NCBI GenBank assembly: GCA_965212205.1
Contig: CBDBUX010000019.1
Coordinates: forward strand, 62,001 to 126,000
Origin: JAHEJJ01 sp965212205
GTDB lineage: Bacteria > Bacteroidota > Bacteroidia > Flavobacteriales > Flavobacteriaceae
Reading direction: 5' to 3'
Length of the DNA stretch: 64,000 bases
The position numbers and the translations under genes were made by a program. The notes beneath the pieces are model-generated. The model was not told the origin of the DNA. It worked only from the letters and a program-made list of their open reading frames with translations, and did not search any database. Of the stretch, positions 55,718-63,160 are shown in pieces; within the stretch, counting starts at the first letter, position 1; each line of letters opens with the position of its first letter.

Positions 55718-56887
55718 ATGCTTCTATCCAGAAACATATTCTATACGCTGATTGCCATTGGGTTTTACCCGTTGGTCAATGCACAGGAGGCATTCCATAA
55801 TTACGGTAATGTTCAGGTACACGATGCGGCCAATGTAGGCTTCCATCTCAACCTGATCAACGATGGTACCTTTGATCAGAATATGGGCATGATTGGTTTC
55901 TATAATGATGTTCGCCAGCTTACAATATCAGGTGCATTTATACCTGTCTTTTACGATGCCGAAGTGGCCGTAGAGAACGGCTTGGTCCTGGAAACTCCCG
56001 TTGGTGTGAATAACAACGGAAACCTGGTTTTTGGCAATATCATCACCCCGCGGACCGGATCGAGTATCTACTCCAATTTTATGGATTATAGCTTCTATAC
56101 AGGTGAAAGCGGATTATCGAAGGTAGATGGCTATGCCGCCATAACCAATAAAGATACCTTTATGTTTCCTGTCGGGAACGAAGACAGACTGCGTCCGCTT
56201 ACCCTGGAATCTGTTGCGATCAATGCCATGGCAAAATGCGCTTACTTTTTTGAAGATCCTAATAACTCCGGTAGCCTTAGCAGGACCTTCAATACCGGCA
56301 CAAAAGCTTCCGAATATATGTCGATTAGCGACAAAGAATTCTGGAGACTGGAAGGGGATGTCCCCTCTTCGGTTACCCTTACCTGGGATGTTTATAGCGA
56401 TGTTCCGGGCGTCGCTGAATACCTGAGTGATCTTAAGGTAGTAGGCTGGAGCAAGAGTGAAAACCAATGGGTTAATCTTGGAAACACCGCTACTGAAGGC
56501 GGGCGGGATTATGGTTCGATCACTTCTGAGGTATTCACGCCAAGCGACTATGAAATCATAACAATAGGCGGAAACGATGATGCACTCGAGACTTTCGACA
56601 CTATCGAGTTGGATAATTATTTTATGACCCCCAACGGCGATGGACAAAACGATATACTTGAACTGGATGGTATTACTCAGTCACCAAACAATTCCCTCCA
56701 GATTTTTAATCGCTATGGTGTACTGGTATATTCTAAGGACAATTATCGAAACGAGTTCGATGGTCGTTCTAATCGGGATACCGCTATACAACAAGACGCA
56801 GGATTGGAATCGGGTGTCTATTTCTATATCCTTACCATGCACGATCTGCGGCAAAAACATCAGGGATATCTGTACATTTCAAATTGA
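55718..56887 (+). CDS. cassette protein B3: CHU_C domain protein
   Basis: A 389-residue secreted protein with a signal peptide (IFYTLIAIGFYPLVNAQ). Its body matches B1 and B2: GNVQVHDAANVGFHLNLIN, FMFPVGNEDRLRPLTLES, CAYFFEDPNNSGS, EFWRLEGDVPSSVTLTW. The sorting domain has TPNGDGQNDIL, LQIFNRYGVLVYSKDNY and LESGVYFYILTMHD, ending HQGYLYISN. It is the partner of the A3 stalk gene 13 bases upstream. B3 is closer to B1 than to B2 in the central CAYFFEDPNN region by eye. Confidence 0.88.
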   Translation: MLLSRNIFYTLIAIGFYPLVNAQEAFHNYGNVQVHDAANVGFHLNLINDGTFDQNMGMIGFYNDVRQLTISGAFIPVFYDAEVAVENGLVLETPVGVNNNGNLVFGNIITPRTGSSIYSNFMDYSFYTGESGLSKVDGYAAITNKDTFMFPVGNEDRLRPLTLESVAINAMAKCAYFFEDPNNSGSLSRTFNTGTKASEYMSISDKEFWRLEGDVPSSVTLTWDVYSDVPGVAEYLSDLKVVGWSKSENQWVNLGNTATEGGRDYGSITSEVFTPSDYEIITIGGNDDALETFDTIELDNYFMTPNGDGQNDILELDGITQSPNNSLQIFNRYGVLVYSKDNYRNEFDGRSNRDTAIQQDAGLESGVYFYILTMHDLRQKHQGYLYISN

Positions 56888-56974
56888 TATTCCCCGGTGG
56901 TCTGGAGCAGCAAATAATACCCTTTATAGTAGTGGCTTTTTAGAAATAAAGACCTGAATTTATGATTTTGGCCT

Positions 56975-56982
56975 TATTTTTG
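56975..56982 (+). promoter_or_regulatory. -7 promoter element (TATTTTTG) before the M15 peptidase gene
   Basis: TATTTTTG matches TAnnTTTG and lies 54 bases before the ATG at 57037, in the gap after cassette 3. Confidence 0.42.
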
Positions 56983-57036
56983 AAATATGACTGATGCTGT
57001 TTTAGCATTCTTATAATATAATATGTATCTGTAGTT

Positions 57037-57768
57037 ATGAAGAGAAGATCGTTTGTCATAGGTGGAATTTTTTTTGGTTTAGCACTGAGTCTTTGGCCTC
57101 ATTTTTCGATCGCACAAGAGCAGGAATTCGATATGATGGAACTGATGGGTAAAGCCGATATCGACCTGTACGGCGATGGTTATCAACTCAGAAAAGAGGC
57201 TCATGATGCATTTATTGAAATGTACAACGCCGCCCTAAAAGATGGGATCGACATTGAGGTGGTGTCGAGTTACCGCAGTTTTAACCGCCAGGCCGAGATT
57301 TTTGAGCGTAAATACGACAGGTTTACTGAAGAAGGCATGGAACCGCTTCAGGCCATAGACAAGATCATAGAATACTCCACTATTCCCGGTACCAGCAGGC
57401 ATCACTGGGGTACCGAAATCGATATCATCGATAAGAAGGGAGGAAAAGAAGGAGACGTTCTGGTTCCCGAAAAATTTCAGGCCGATGGGCCTTACGCCAA
57501 ATTAAAAGCCTGGATGGACGAAAATGCAAACGAATTTGGATACTACCTGGTCTATACAGACGAACCTAAACGAAGAGGATTTAATTATGAACCCTGGCAT
57601 TACAGTTATGCCCCACTCTCTATCCCCATGCTCACCACTTTTAGGAAGAAAAATATAATGCACTACCTGGAAAAGGAAGAGTTTGAAGGCTTGGATCACT
57701 TCACCACAGGTTTTATCAAAACCTATATCACCGACAATATTTTGGATATAAATCCAGAACTCTTGTAG
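57037..57768 (+). CDS. M15 family metallopeptidase (D-alanyl-D-alanine carboxypeptidase, VanY-like)
   Basis: A 243-residue secreted zinc peptidase acting on peptidoglycan stems or related D-Ala-D-Ala ends. After a signal peptide (GIFFGLALSLWPHFSIAQ) come SSYRSFNRQAEIFERK, the zinc motif TSRHHWGTEIDIID (SxHxxGxAxD class) near residue 125 and the third ligand in PWHYSYAPL near residue 188. All ligands are present. The C-terminal helix-rich end (YLEKEEFEGLDHF) is of normal length for flavobacterial members. The M48 gene follows 41 bases downstream. Confidence 0.92.
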   Translation: MKRRSFVIGGIFFGLALSLWPHFSIAQEQEFDMMELMGKADIDLYGDGYQLRKEAHDAFIEMYNAALKDGIDIEVVSSYRSFNRQAEIFERKYDRFTEEGMEPLQAIDKIIEYSTIPGTSRHHWGTEIDIIDKKGGKEGDVLVPEKFQADGPYAKLKAWMDENANEFGYYLVYTDEPKRRGFNYEPWHYSYAPLSIPMLTTFRKKNIMHYLEKEEFEGLDHFTTGFIKTYITDNILDINPELL

Positions 57769-57809
57769 CATTTTTGTACTTTGTGGGAGACTAATCGCCC
57801 ATTGATGTT

Positions 57810-58580
57810 ATGAGGAGAGGTAGCTGGAAAATCCGGATTTTCATCGGTCTTGTTATTGTGGCCTTTGCACTGGTGCAACGCTGCAGTAACAAAGAGGAAA
57901 ATCCCTATACCGGTCGTGTACAGAACATTAATATGTCTGCCGATCAGGAAATTGCCATCGGGCTTCAAAGCGCGCCCGAAATAGCACAGCAACACGGTGG
58001 CCTTTACCCCGATGAACGATTCCAAACCCTGGTTGATGCCGTTGGCTCCAGGCTCGTTAATAACAGTATAGCCCGGGAAACCCCTTATCAATATGAATTT
58101 CACCTGTTGGCAGACGATCGTACAATCAATGCATTTGCCTTACCTGGCGGGCAGATTTTTATCACCTATGCTTTATTTAAGCAATTGAATGAATCTCAAT
58201 TGGCCGGGGTCCTTGGTCATGAGATCGGTCATGTGATCGGGCGTCATTCCGCTGAACGGATTGCCGAGACCAATTTTTGGAAAACCGTGGCAATGGGTGC
58301 TTCGGTAGGGGCAGACGCCGGCAGTATTGTAGCCGGTATCGGACAGAATACCCTGCTGACCAACGGGCGGGGAGATGAATTAGAAAGTGATGACCTTGGA
58401 GTGCTGTTCATGATCCAATCTGGATACGAACCGGAAGAAATGATCCAGGTGATGAAAATCCTTAAAAAGGCGGCAGGTCCCGATCGTGTACCCGAATTCC
58501 AAAGTACCCACCCCGATCCCGATAACCGGATCCAAAAAATCCGACAAGCGATCGAAAAATACGATGGAATGCAGCAGTGA
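57810..58580 (+). CDS. M48 family metalloprotease
   Basis: A 256-residue zinc protease. An N-terminal hydrophobic segment (IFIGLVIVAFALVQRC) with a Cys at residue 25 may be a lipoprotein signal. The zinc site HEIGH is at residues 137-141 within LGHEIGHVIGRHSAER, and the third ligand Glu lies in GRGDELESDDLG near residue 190. The C-terminal STHPDPDNRIQKI motif is typical of M48 LoiP/YggG-like proteins. Expected to act in the periplasm on misfolded or outer-membrane proteins. Probably transcribed with or just after the M15 gene. Confidence 0.9.
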   Translation: MRRGSWKIRIFIGLVIVAFALVQRCSNKEENPYTGRVQNINMSADQEIAIGLQSAPEIAQQHGGLYPDERFQTLVDAVGSRLVNNSIARETPYQYEFHLLADDRTINAFALPGGQIFITYALFKQLNESQLAGVLGHEIGHVIGRHSAERIAETNFWKTVAMGASVGADAGSIVAGIGQNTLLTNGRGDELESDDLGVLFMIQSGYEPEEMIQVMKILKKAAGPDRVPEFQSTHPDPDNRIQKIRQAIEKYDGMQQ

Positions 58581-58622
58581 TATCCATTGCTACCCCAAAA
58601 TAGGTATTTGGGCGAATTTTTA

Positions 58623-58630
58623 TATATTTG
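58623..58630 (+). promoter_or_regulatory. -7 promoter element (TATATTTG) before the small membrane protein gene
   Basis: TATATTTG matches TAnnTTTG and lies 71 bases before the ATG at 58702. It supports independent transcription of the short gene. Confidence 0.42.
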
Positions 58631-58701
58631 ATTTACATCCCAATCTGATCATTGTCCCAATTTAACCCTTATAGCTTTGATTTCTTAGAAAATGAAACTA
58701 T

Positions 58702-58869
58702 ATGGGAACACTATTACACTTTAAGAAACTCTATTTTGATGCTTTTGATGATTGCAAGCCAGAGATTTTGGTATACCTGCTAAAGGGATATTCCTTTTTC
58801 TGCGCAATGATGCTCATTATGGCATTTTATGCTCTTTTTTACAGGGCATTTACCGGCTTTGAATTCTAG
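58702..58869 (+). CDS. 55-residue membrane protein, DUF6747-like
   Basis: A short gene of 56 codons that is easily missed. The product has an amphipathic N-terminus (LHFKKLYFDAFDDCKPEI) and one hydrophobic segment (FFCAMMLIMAFYALFYRAF) and ends GFEF. Size and layout match a small flavobacterial family I know as DUF6747, though this is from memory of the pattern. A -7 promoter element lies 71 bases upstream and a strong terminator 30 bases downstream, which supports a real transcript. Function unknown. Confidence 0.6.
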   Translation: MGTLLHFKKLYFDAFDDCKPEILVYLLKGYSFFCAMMLIMAFYALFYRAFTGFEF

Positions 58870-58898
58870 ACTCTTTTACGAGAACGGTTTAGAATGAA

Positions 58899-58931
58899 AA
58901 AATCCTGACATTAACGTCAGGATTTCCTTTT
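58899..58931. terminator. bidirectional rho-independent terminator
   Basis: AAAATCCTGAC and GTCAGGATTTCC form a nine-base stem (AATCCTGAC/GTCAGGATT) around ATTAAC-type loop bases, flanked by A-run and T-run. It lies between the small membrane gene and the convergent ankyrin gene and can end both. Confidence 0.85.
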
Positions 58932-58949
58932 TTGATGAATAAACGCCGA

Positions 58950-59345
58950 TTAACTTCTCGTAGCGGTTTCCAATACTTCCAATGCCTCTTTTGCATTAGA
59001 CATTTCTGCATATTTCTTAGCGGTATACCCTCTGTCGCTCTTTAGCTTCAGATTAGCACCATCCTGGATCAGGATTTCCAGAATCTCTGCCTTGTTGTAA
59101 CGGGCTGCGAACATAGCAGGAGTTAATCCTACCGACTTTTCATTTACATCGGCACCAAGTTCGATTAATTTCTTAACGGTATCTACATCCCCTTTCATAA
59201 TCGCTTTACAAAATGGATTAACATCGTAGTTCACCGAGGCGGTGAGTTCACAAACAGGTTCGGTAACGGTTGAATTGTAAATAGCATAAATGCCGGTTAC
59301 CGCCATTAAACAAAGGGCGGCTGCAGTTAGGATTGTTTTTCTCAT
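58950..59345 (-). CDS. secreted ankyrin-repeat protein
   Basis: A 131-residue protein with a signal peptide (TILTAAALCLMAVTGIYA) and about three ankyrin repeats: NPFCKAIMKGDVDTVKKLIE, LTPAMFAARYNKAEILEILI and YTAKKYAEMSNAKEALEVLE, with the LGADVNE and DGANLKL turns. Ankyrin repeats mediate protein-protein contact; the partner is unknown. The start at 59345 (MRKTILTAAAL) is chosen because upstream residues in frame spoil the signal peptide. It is divergent from gpmI across 230 bases. Confidence 0.85.
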   Translation of the reverse strand: MRKTILTAAALCLMAVTGIYAIYNSTVTEPVCELTASVNYDVNPFCKAIMKGDVDTVKKLIELGADVNEKSVGLTPAMFAARYNKAEILEILIQDGANLKLKSDRGYTAKKYAEMSNAKEALEVLETATRS

Positions 59346-59542
59346 GATGAAATGATTTAATTGATGAATAATAGTTATATAAAGATAGACGGCCAATCGG
59401 GGGATTTGTTTCATCATTAACAGTTATATAACTAAAGTTTAACAAGACCGACTTCCAGACCGTTAATTTTTTAACACCACTATTATGGGTGTCGAACCAA
59501 AAAAAGCGAGTCAAAAAAATAGCAATACTTCCCATTTCATAG

Positions 59543-59550
59543 TATTTTTG
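59543..59550 (+). promoter_or_regulatory. -7 promoter element (TATTTTTG) before gpmI
   Basis: TATTTTTG matches TAnnTTTG and lies 25 bases before the gpmI ATG at 59576. No -33 TTTG at the expected spacing. Confidence 0.5.
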
Positions 59551-59575
59551 AACTTTTTCGTGAAAAGAGAATTTT

Positions 59576-61093
59576 ATGAACAAGAAAGTAATACTGATGA
59601 TTTTAGACGGATGGGGGATTTCTCCTGATCCTAAAGTCTCGGCTATCGACAATGCCGAAACTCCCTTTGTCGATTCGCTCTATGATCAATACCCACACAC
59701 CACGCTGCAGACCGATGGACTAAATGTTGGGTTGCCCGAAGGACAGATGGGCAACAGCGAAGTGGGTCATATGAACCTGGGTGCCGGCAGGATCGTATAC
59801 CAAGACCTGGTAAAGATCAATCTTGCAGTAAAGGATAACAGTTTGAAAGATGAAGCTGTACTTTCTGATGCGCTAAAATATGCAAGCGAAAATAAGGTGG
59901 ATGTACATTTTCTGGGATTGCTTAGCGATGGAGGTGTTCACAGCCACATCAATCACCTGAAGGGCCTGATAGACGCTAGTGAACACTTTGGCGTAGAGAA
60001 AGCCTTTGTTCACGCCTTCACCGATGGCAGGGATGTAGATCCTAAAAGTGGTAGAGCTTTCCTGGAAGATATCGAGGAATATTGTGAGGGCAAGAATGCA
60101 CAGCTCGCCACAGTAATTGGACGGTATTATGCCATGGACAGGGATAAAAGATGGGAACGCGTAAAACTGGCCTATGACCTTCTGGTAAATGGTAAAGGTG
60201 AGAAAAGCACCGACATTCCATCGACTGTACAAAAAAGCTATGATTCCGAGATTACTGACGAATTCCTAAAACCCATAATCAAGGTCGATGACAACGGAGC
60301 CCCTCTCACCAAAATAAAAGACGGCGACCTGGTGATCTTCTTTAATTTCAGGACCGACCGTGGAAGAGAACTCACACAGGTACTGAGCCAGAAGAATTTC
60401 CACGAGCACAATATGCATAAGCTAAATCTTCGCTATGTAACGATGACCAACTATGATGATACTTTTGAAGGTATCGACGTTATTTATGGCAAGGATAATA
60501 TTCAGCAAACTCTGGGAGAAGTACTCTCGAGCCAGGGTAAAAAACAGATCCGTATTGCCGAAACAGAAAAATATCCGCATGTTACTTTTTTCTTTAACGG
60601 CGGACGGGAAGTCCCTTTTGAGGGAGAAAACCGCATCCTTTGCCCCTCCCCAAAAGTCGCAACATACGACCTGCAACCAGAGATGAGTGCCTTTGAAGTA
60701 CGAGACGCTATCGTTGCTGAACTGGAAAAGGGCGAGGCCGATTTTGTCTGCCTGAATTTTGCCAACCCAGACATGGTAGGCCATACCGGTGTAATGTTGG
60801 CCGCGATCAAAGCCTGTGAAACTGTCGACAGTTGTGCTAACTCCGTGATTACGACCGGGCTGGAAAATGGATATTCCACCCTGGTGATTGCAGACCACGG
60901 CAACTGCGATACTATGTTCAATCCTGATGGTTCCCCTAATACAGCTCATACCACTAACCCGGTTCCGCTTATTGTGGTAGATCCAGAGGTGAAGGAAGTC
61001 AGAAGTGGTGTACTAGGCGATATAGCACCCACTATTTTAGCCTTATTGGGCATTGAACAACCGGAACTGATGACCCGGAAGAGCCTAATCTAA
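59576..61093 (+). CDS. gpmI: 2,3-bisphosphoglycerate-independent phosphoglycerate mutase
   Basis: A 505-residue manganese enzyme of glycolysis and gluconeogenesis interconverting 3- and 2-phosphoglycerate. It belongs to the alkaline-phosphatase superfamily: MILDGWGISPDP at the N-terminus carries the first metal Asp, and MGNSEVGHMNLGAGR near residue 60 carries the catalytic Ser. The insertion domain has HAFTDGRDVDPKSG. The C-terminal metal ligands are in NFANPDMVGHTGV, LVIADHGNCDTMF and AHTTNPVPLIV. Length is normal. map follows 24 bases after the stop, so the two may be co-transcribed. Confidence 0.96.
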   Translation: MNKKVILMILDGWGISPDPKVSAIDNAETPFVDSLYDQYPHTTLQTDGLNVGLPEGQMGNSEVGHMNLGAGRIVYQDLVKINLAVKDNSLKDEAVLSDALKYASENKVDVHFLGLLSDGGVHSHINHLKGLIDASEHFGVEKAFVHAFTDGRDVDPKSGRAFLEDIEEYCEGKNAQLATVIGRYYAMDRDKRWERVKLAYDLLVNGKGEKSTDIPSTVQKSYDSEITDEFLKPIIKVDDNGAPLTKIKDGDLVIFFNFRTDRGRELTQVLSQKNFHEHNMHKLNLRYVTMTNYDDTFEGIDVIYGKDNIQQTLGEVLSSQGKKQIRIAETEKYPHVTFFFNGGREVPFEGENRILCPSPKVATYDLQPEMSAFEVRDAIVAELEKGEADFVCLNFANPDMVGHTGVMLAAIKACETVDSCANSVITTGLENGYSTLVIADHGNCDTMFNPDGSPNTAHTTNPVPLIVVDPEVKEVRSGVLGDIAPTILALLGIEQPELMTRKSLI

Positions 61094-61117
61094 GCATATA
61101 CATTACATTTGAGGATT

Positions 61118-61936
61118 ATGGTAAAGTTGAAATCACCCGAAGAAATAGAACTTATACGAGAAAGCGCCCTCATCGTTTCGAAAACGCTTGGAATGCTTGC
61201 GGCTGAGATTAAACCGGGAGTAAATGCACTCTACCTCGATGGACTTGCCGAGACCTTTATCAGGGATCATGGCGCAACACCTGGATTTCTGGGTATGTAC
61301 GACTTTCCCAATACGCTTAATATGAGTCCTAATGCTCAGGTGGTACACGGAATCCCCAGCAAGGAGCCGCTTAAAGAAGGAGAAATTATATCGGTAGATT
61401 GCGGTGCATTGAAAAATGGTTATTACGGAGATCATGCCTATACCTTCGAGGTCGGGGAGGTAGATGATAAAATCAGAAAACTTCTTAGGGTGACCAAAGA
61501 ATCGCTCTATATAGGCATTCGCCAATTCAGGTCTGGAAACCGGGTGGGCGATGTGGGCCATGCCATACAGCAGTACTGTGAAAGCCATGGTTATGGAGTG
61601 GTACGCGAACTGGTAGGTCATGGACTTGGCAAAAAATTACATGAATCGCCTGAAATGCCCAATTATGGCAAGAGAGGTCGCGGGAAAAAATTTCAGGAAG
61701 GCATGGTGGTGGCTATTGAACCCATGATCAATATGGGAACCCGAAGAATAAAACAACTCAACGACGGCTGGACAATATTGACCGAAGACGGACAGCCCAG
61801 TGCCCATTTCGAGCACAATGTCGCCATTGTAAATGGCAAACCTGAACTTCTTTCCACATTCCAGTACATATACGATGCACTTGGTATTGTTTCTGATGAA
61901 GAAAACGAATTCCGGCAACAAAAGCTGGTATTGTAA
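61118..61936 (+). CDS. map: type I methionine aminopeptidase
   Basis: A 272-residue metallopeptidase removing the initiator methionine from nascent proteins. The five metal ligands are visible in order: Asp in IISVDCGALKNGYYGDHAY (two), His in ELVGHGLGKKLHESPEMPN, Glu in VVAIEPMINMG and Glu in HFEHNVAIV. The length slightly exceeds the 250-residue norm because of a C-terminal extension (VSDEENEFRQQKLVL). ATG at 61118 is chosen over TTG at 61109. It follows gpmI. Confidence 0.95.
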   Translation: MVKLKSPEEIELIRESALIVSKTLGMLAAEIKPGVNALYLDGLAETFIRDHGATPGFLGMYDFPNTLNMSPNAQVVHGIPSKEPLKEGEIISVDCGALKNGYYGDHAYTFEVGEVDDKIRKLLRVTKESLYIGIRQFRSGNRVGDVGHAIQQYCESHGYGVVRELVGHGLGKKLHESPEMPNYGKRGRGKKFQEGMVVAIEPMINMGTRRIKQLNDGWTILTEDGQPSAHFEHNVAIVNGKPELLSTFQYIYDALGIVSDEENEFRQQKLVL

Positions 61937-61955
61937 AGTCTATTACACAGCGACA

Positions 61956-62376
61956 CACAGAGATGTGCGGCATATATTTTTACCTGTGAATATAAATGAC
62001 CTTTCTAAAGAAATATTAGGAGCAGCTATTGAAGTGCATAAAGTCCTGGGGTACCGGGTTGCTTGAATCCGCTTACCAGCAATGCCTGCAATGCGAATTA
62101 GTTTCAAAGGGGTGGCAGGTAAAAAAAGAGATAGTACTACCTATTCAATTTAAGGATCTTAAGATCGAACATGGCCATAGGATAGACCTGTTGGCAGAAG
62201 ATACTTTTGTTGTTAAACTAAAAACCGTCGATTGTTTTAATGAGGTGTATTTTGCCCAAATTATAACTTATCTCAAATTAGGGAATTATCCTCTCGGACT
62301 TTTAATTAACTTTCACGCCAAACTCCTAAAAAATGGTATTAAAAGGTTTATTTGATAAATTTTGTGATTCTCTGTG
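61956..62376. repeat. inverted CACAGAGA pair flanking the GxxExxY gene
   Basis: CACAGAGA at 61956-61963 and its inverse TCTCTGTG at 62369-62376 bracket the GxxExxY reading frame, within short A/C-rich repeats (ACACAGCGACACACAGAG upstream, GTGATTCTCTGTGATAA downstream). Perfect pairing is only eight bases, so this is a weak but symmetric signal. Confidence 0.45.
61986..62355 (+). pseudogene. GxxExxY family protein, disrupted by a single-base frameshift
   Basis: The family name-giving motif is split across two frames: DLSKEILGAAIEVHKVLG in one, and GTGLLESAYQQCL onwards in the next. Removing one G from the GGGG at 62048-62051 restores one frame of about 122 residues ending AKLLKNGIKRFI. The rest has the expected IVLPIQFKDLKIEHGHRIDL, DTFVVKLKTVD and YFAQIITYLKLGNYPLGLLI, a PD-(D/E)XK nuclease-like core; note KLKTVD where ELKAVE is usual. 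The start is taken as GTG at 61986. Cause may be a homopolymer error or real decay. Function of the family is unknown. Confidence 0.8.
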
Positions 62377-62386
62377 ATAAAATTTC

Positions 62387-63160
62387 ATGAAAACACTATT
62401 TAGATACCTCCTTAACCTTATTCCCAGGCCTTTGCTGATTAAGCTAAGCTATGGGGTTCGGCCCTTGCTGGTTCTCTTTATGCGCGGTTCCAGGTATACC
62501 GATCCCATAGACGGCAAAAACTTCCGGAAGTTCCTGCCCTATGGCTACGAACATCCCCGCGAAAATGTACTCTCCCCCTCTACTCTATCGCTGGAGCGAC
62601 ACCGACTGCTCTGGCTGTTCTTAAAAAACCATAGCGATTTCTTTACACGCCCGGCCAATGTGTTGCACTTTGCCCCCGAACAGGCCTTCCATAAGCGTTT
62701 TAAGCAGCTACAACATATCGATTACACCACCACCGACCTCGATTCTCCCCTGGCCGACGTAAAAGCAGACATTTGCCAATTGCCTTTCGATACAGATTCA
62801 TTTGATGTGATCCTGTGCAATCATGTTCTGGAACACATAGAGGACGATGTAAAGGCTATGAAAGAGTTATTCCGGGTAATGGCACCGGGTGGTTGGGGTA
62901 TATTTCAGGTTCCGCAAGATCTGAAGAGAACCAAAACTTTTGAAGATCCGAGCATTACAGACAAAAAAGAGCGGGCAAGGATCTTTGGCCAGTACGATCA
63001 TGTTCGGATCTACGGGAAAGACTATTTTGATAAATTGCGCTTCGCTGGTTTTACGGTAGAAGAAGTAGATCTTACCTCCTCCATGACAAGCGAAGAAGTA
63101 GATCGGTTTCGCCTGGCCAAAGGCGAGATTATACCCCTTGTGAAAAAATTAGAGAACTAA
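62387..63160 (+). CDS. class I SAM-dependent methyltransferase
   Basis: A 257-residue methyltransferase. A basic, partly hydrophobic N-terminus (LIPRPLLIKLSYGVRPLLVL) may associate with the membrane. Motif I is degenerate (NVLHFAPEQAFHKRF in place of GxGxG), as in the Methyltransf_11 branch of this type. The acidic loop TTDLDSPLADVKADICQLPF and motif IV/V FDVILCNHVLEHIEDD are intact. The C-terminal DHVRIYGKDYFDKLRFAGF suggests small-molecule or glycan targets, which cannot be specified. It overlaps the convergent ApbE gene by 12 bases. Confidence 0.85.
   Translation: MKTLFRYLLNLIPRPLLIKLSYGVRPLLVLFMRGSRYTDPIDGKNFRKFLPYGYEHPRENVLSPSTLSLERHRLLWLFLKNHSDFFTRPANVLHFAPEQAFHKRFKQLQHIDYTTTDLDSPLADVKADICQLPFDTDSFDVILCNHVLEHIEDDVKAMKELFRVMAPGGWGIFQVPQDLKRTKTFEDPSITDKKERARIFGQYDHVRIYGKDYFDKLRFAGFTVEEVDLTSSMTSEEVDRFRLAKGEIIPLVKKLEN

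Noticed and set aside
40816..56887. Prophage or tailocin locus, suggested by fibre-like motifs
   Set aside because: There are no capsid, portal, terminase, sheath, baseplate, lysis or integrase genes, and each fibre gene is paired with a CHU_C surface protein.
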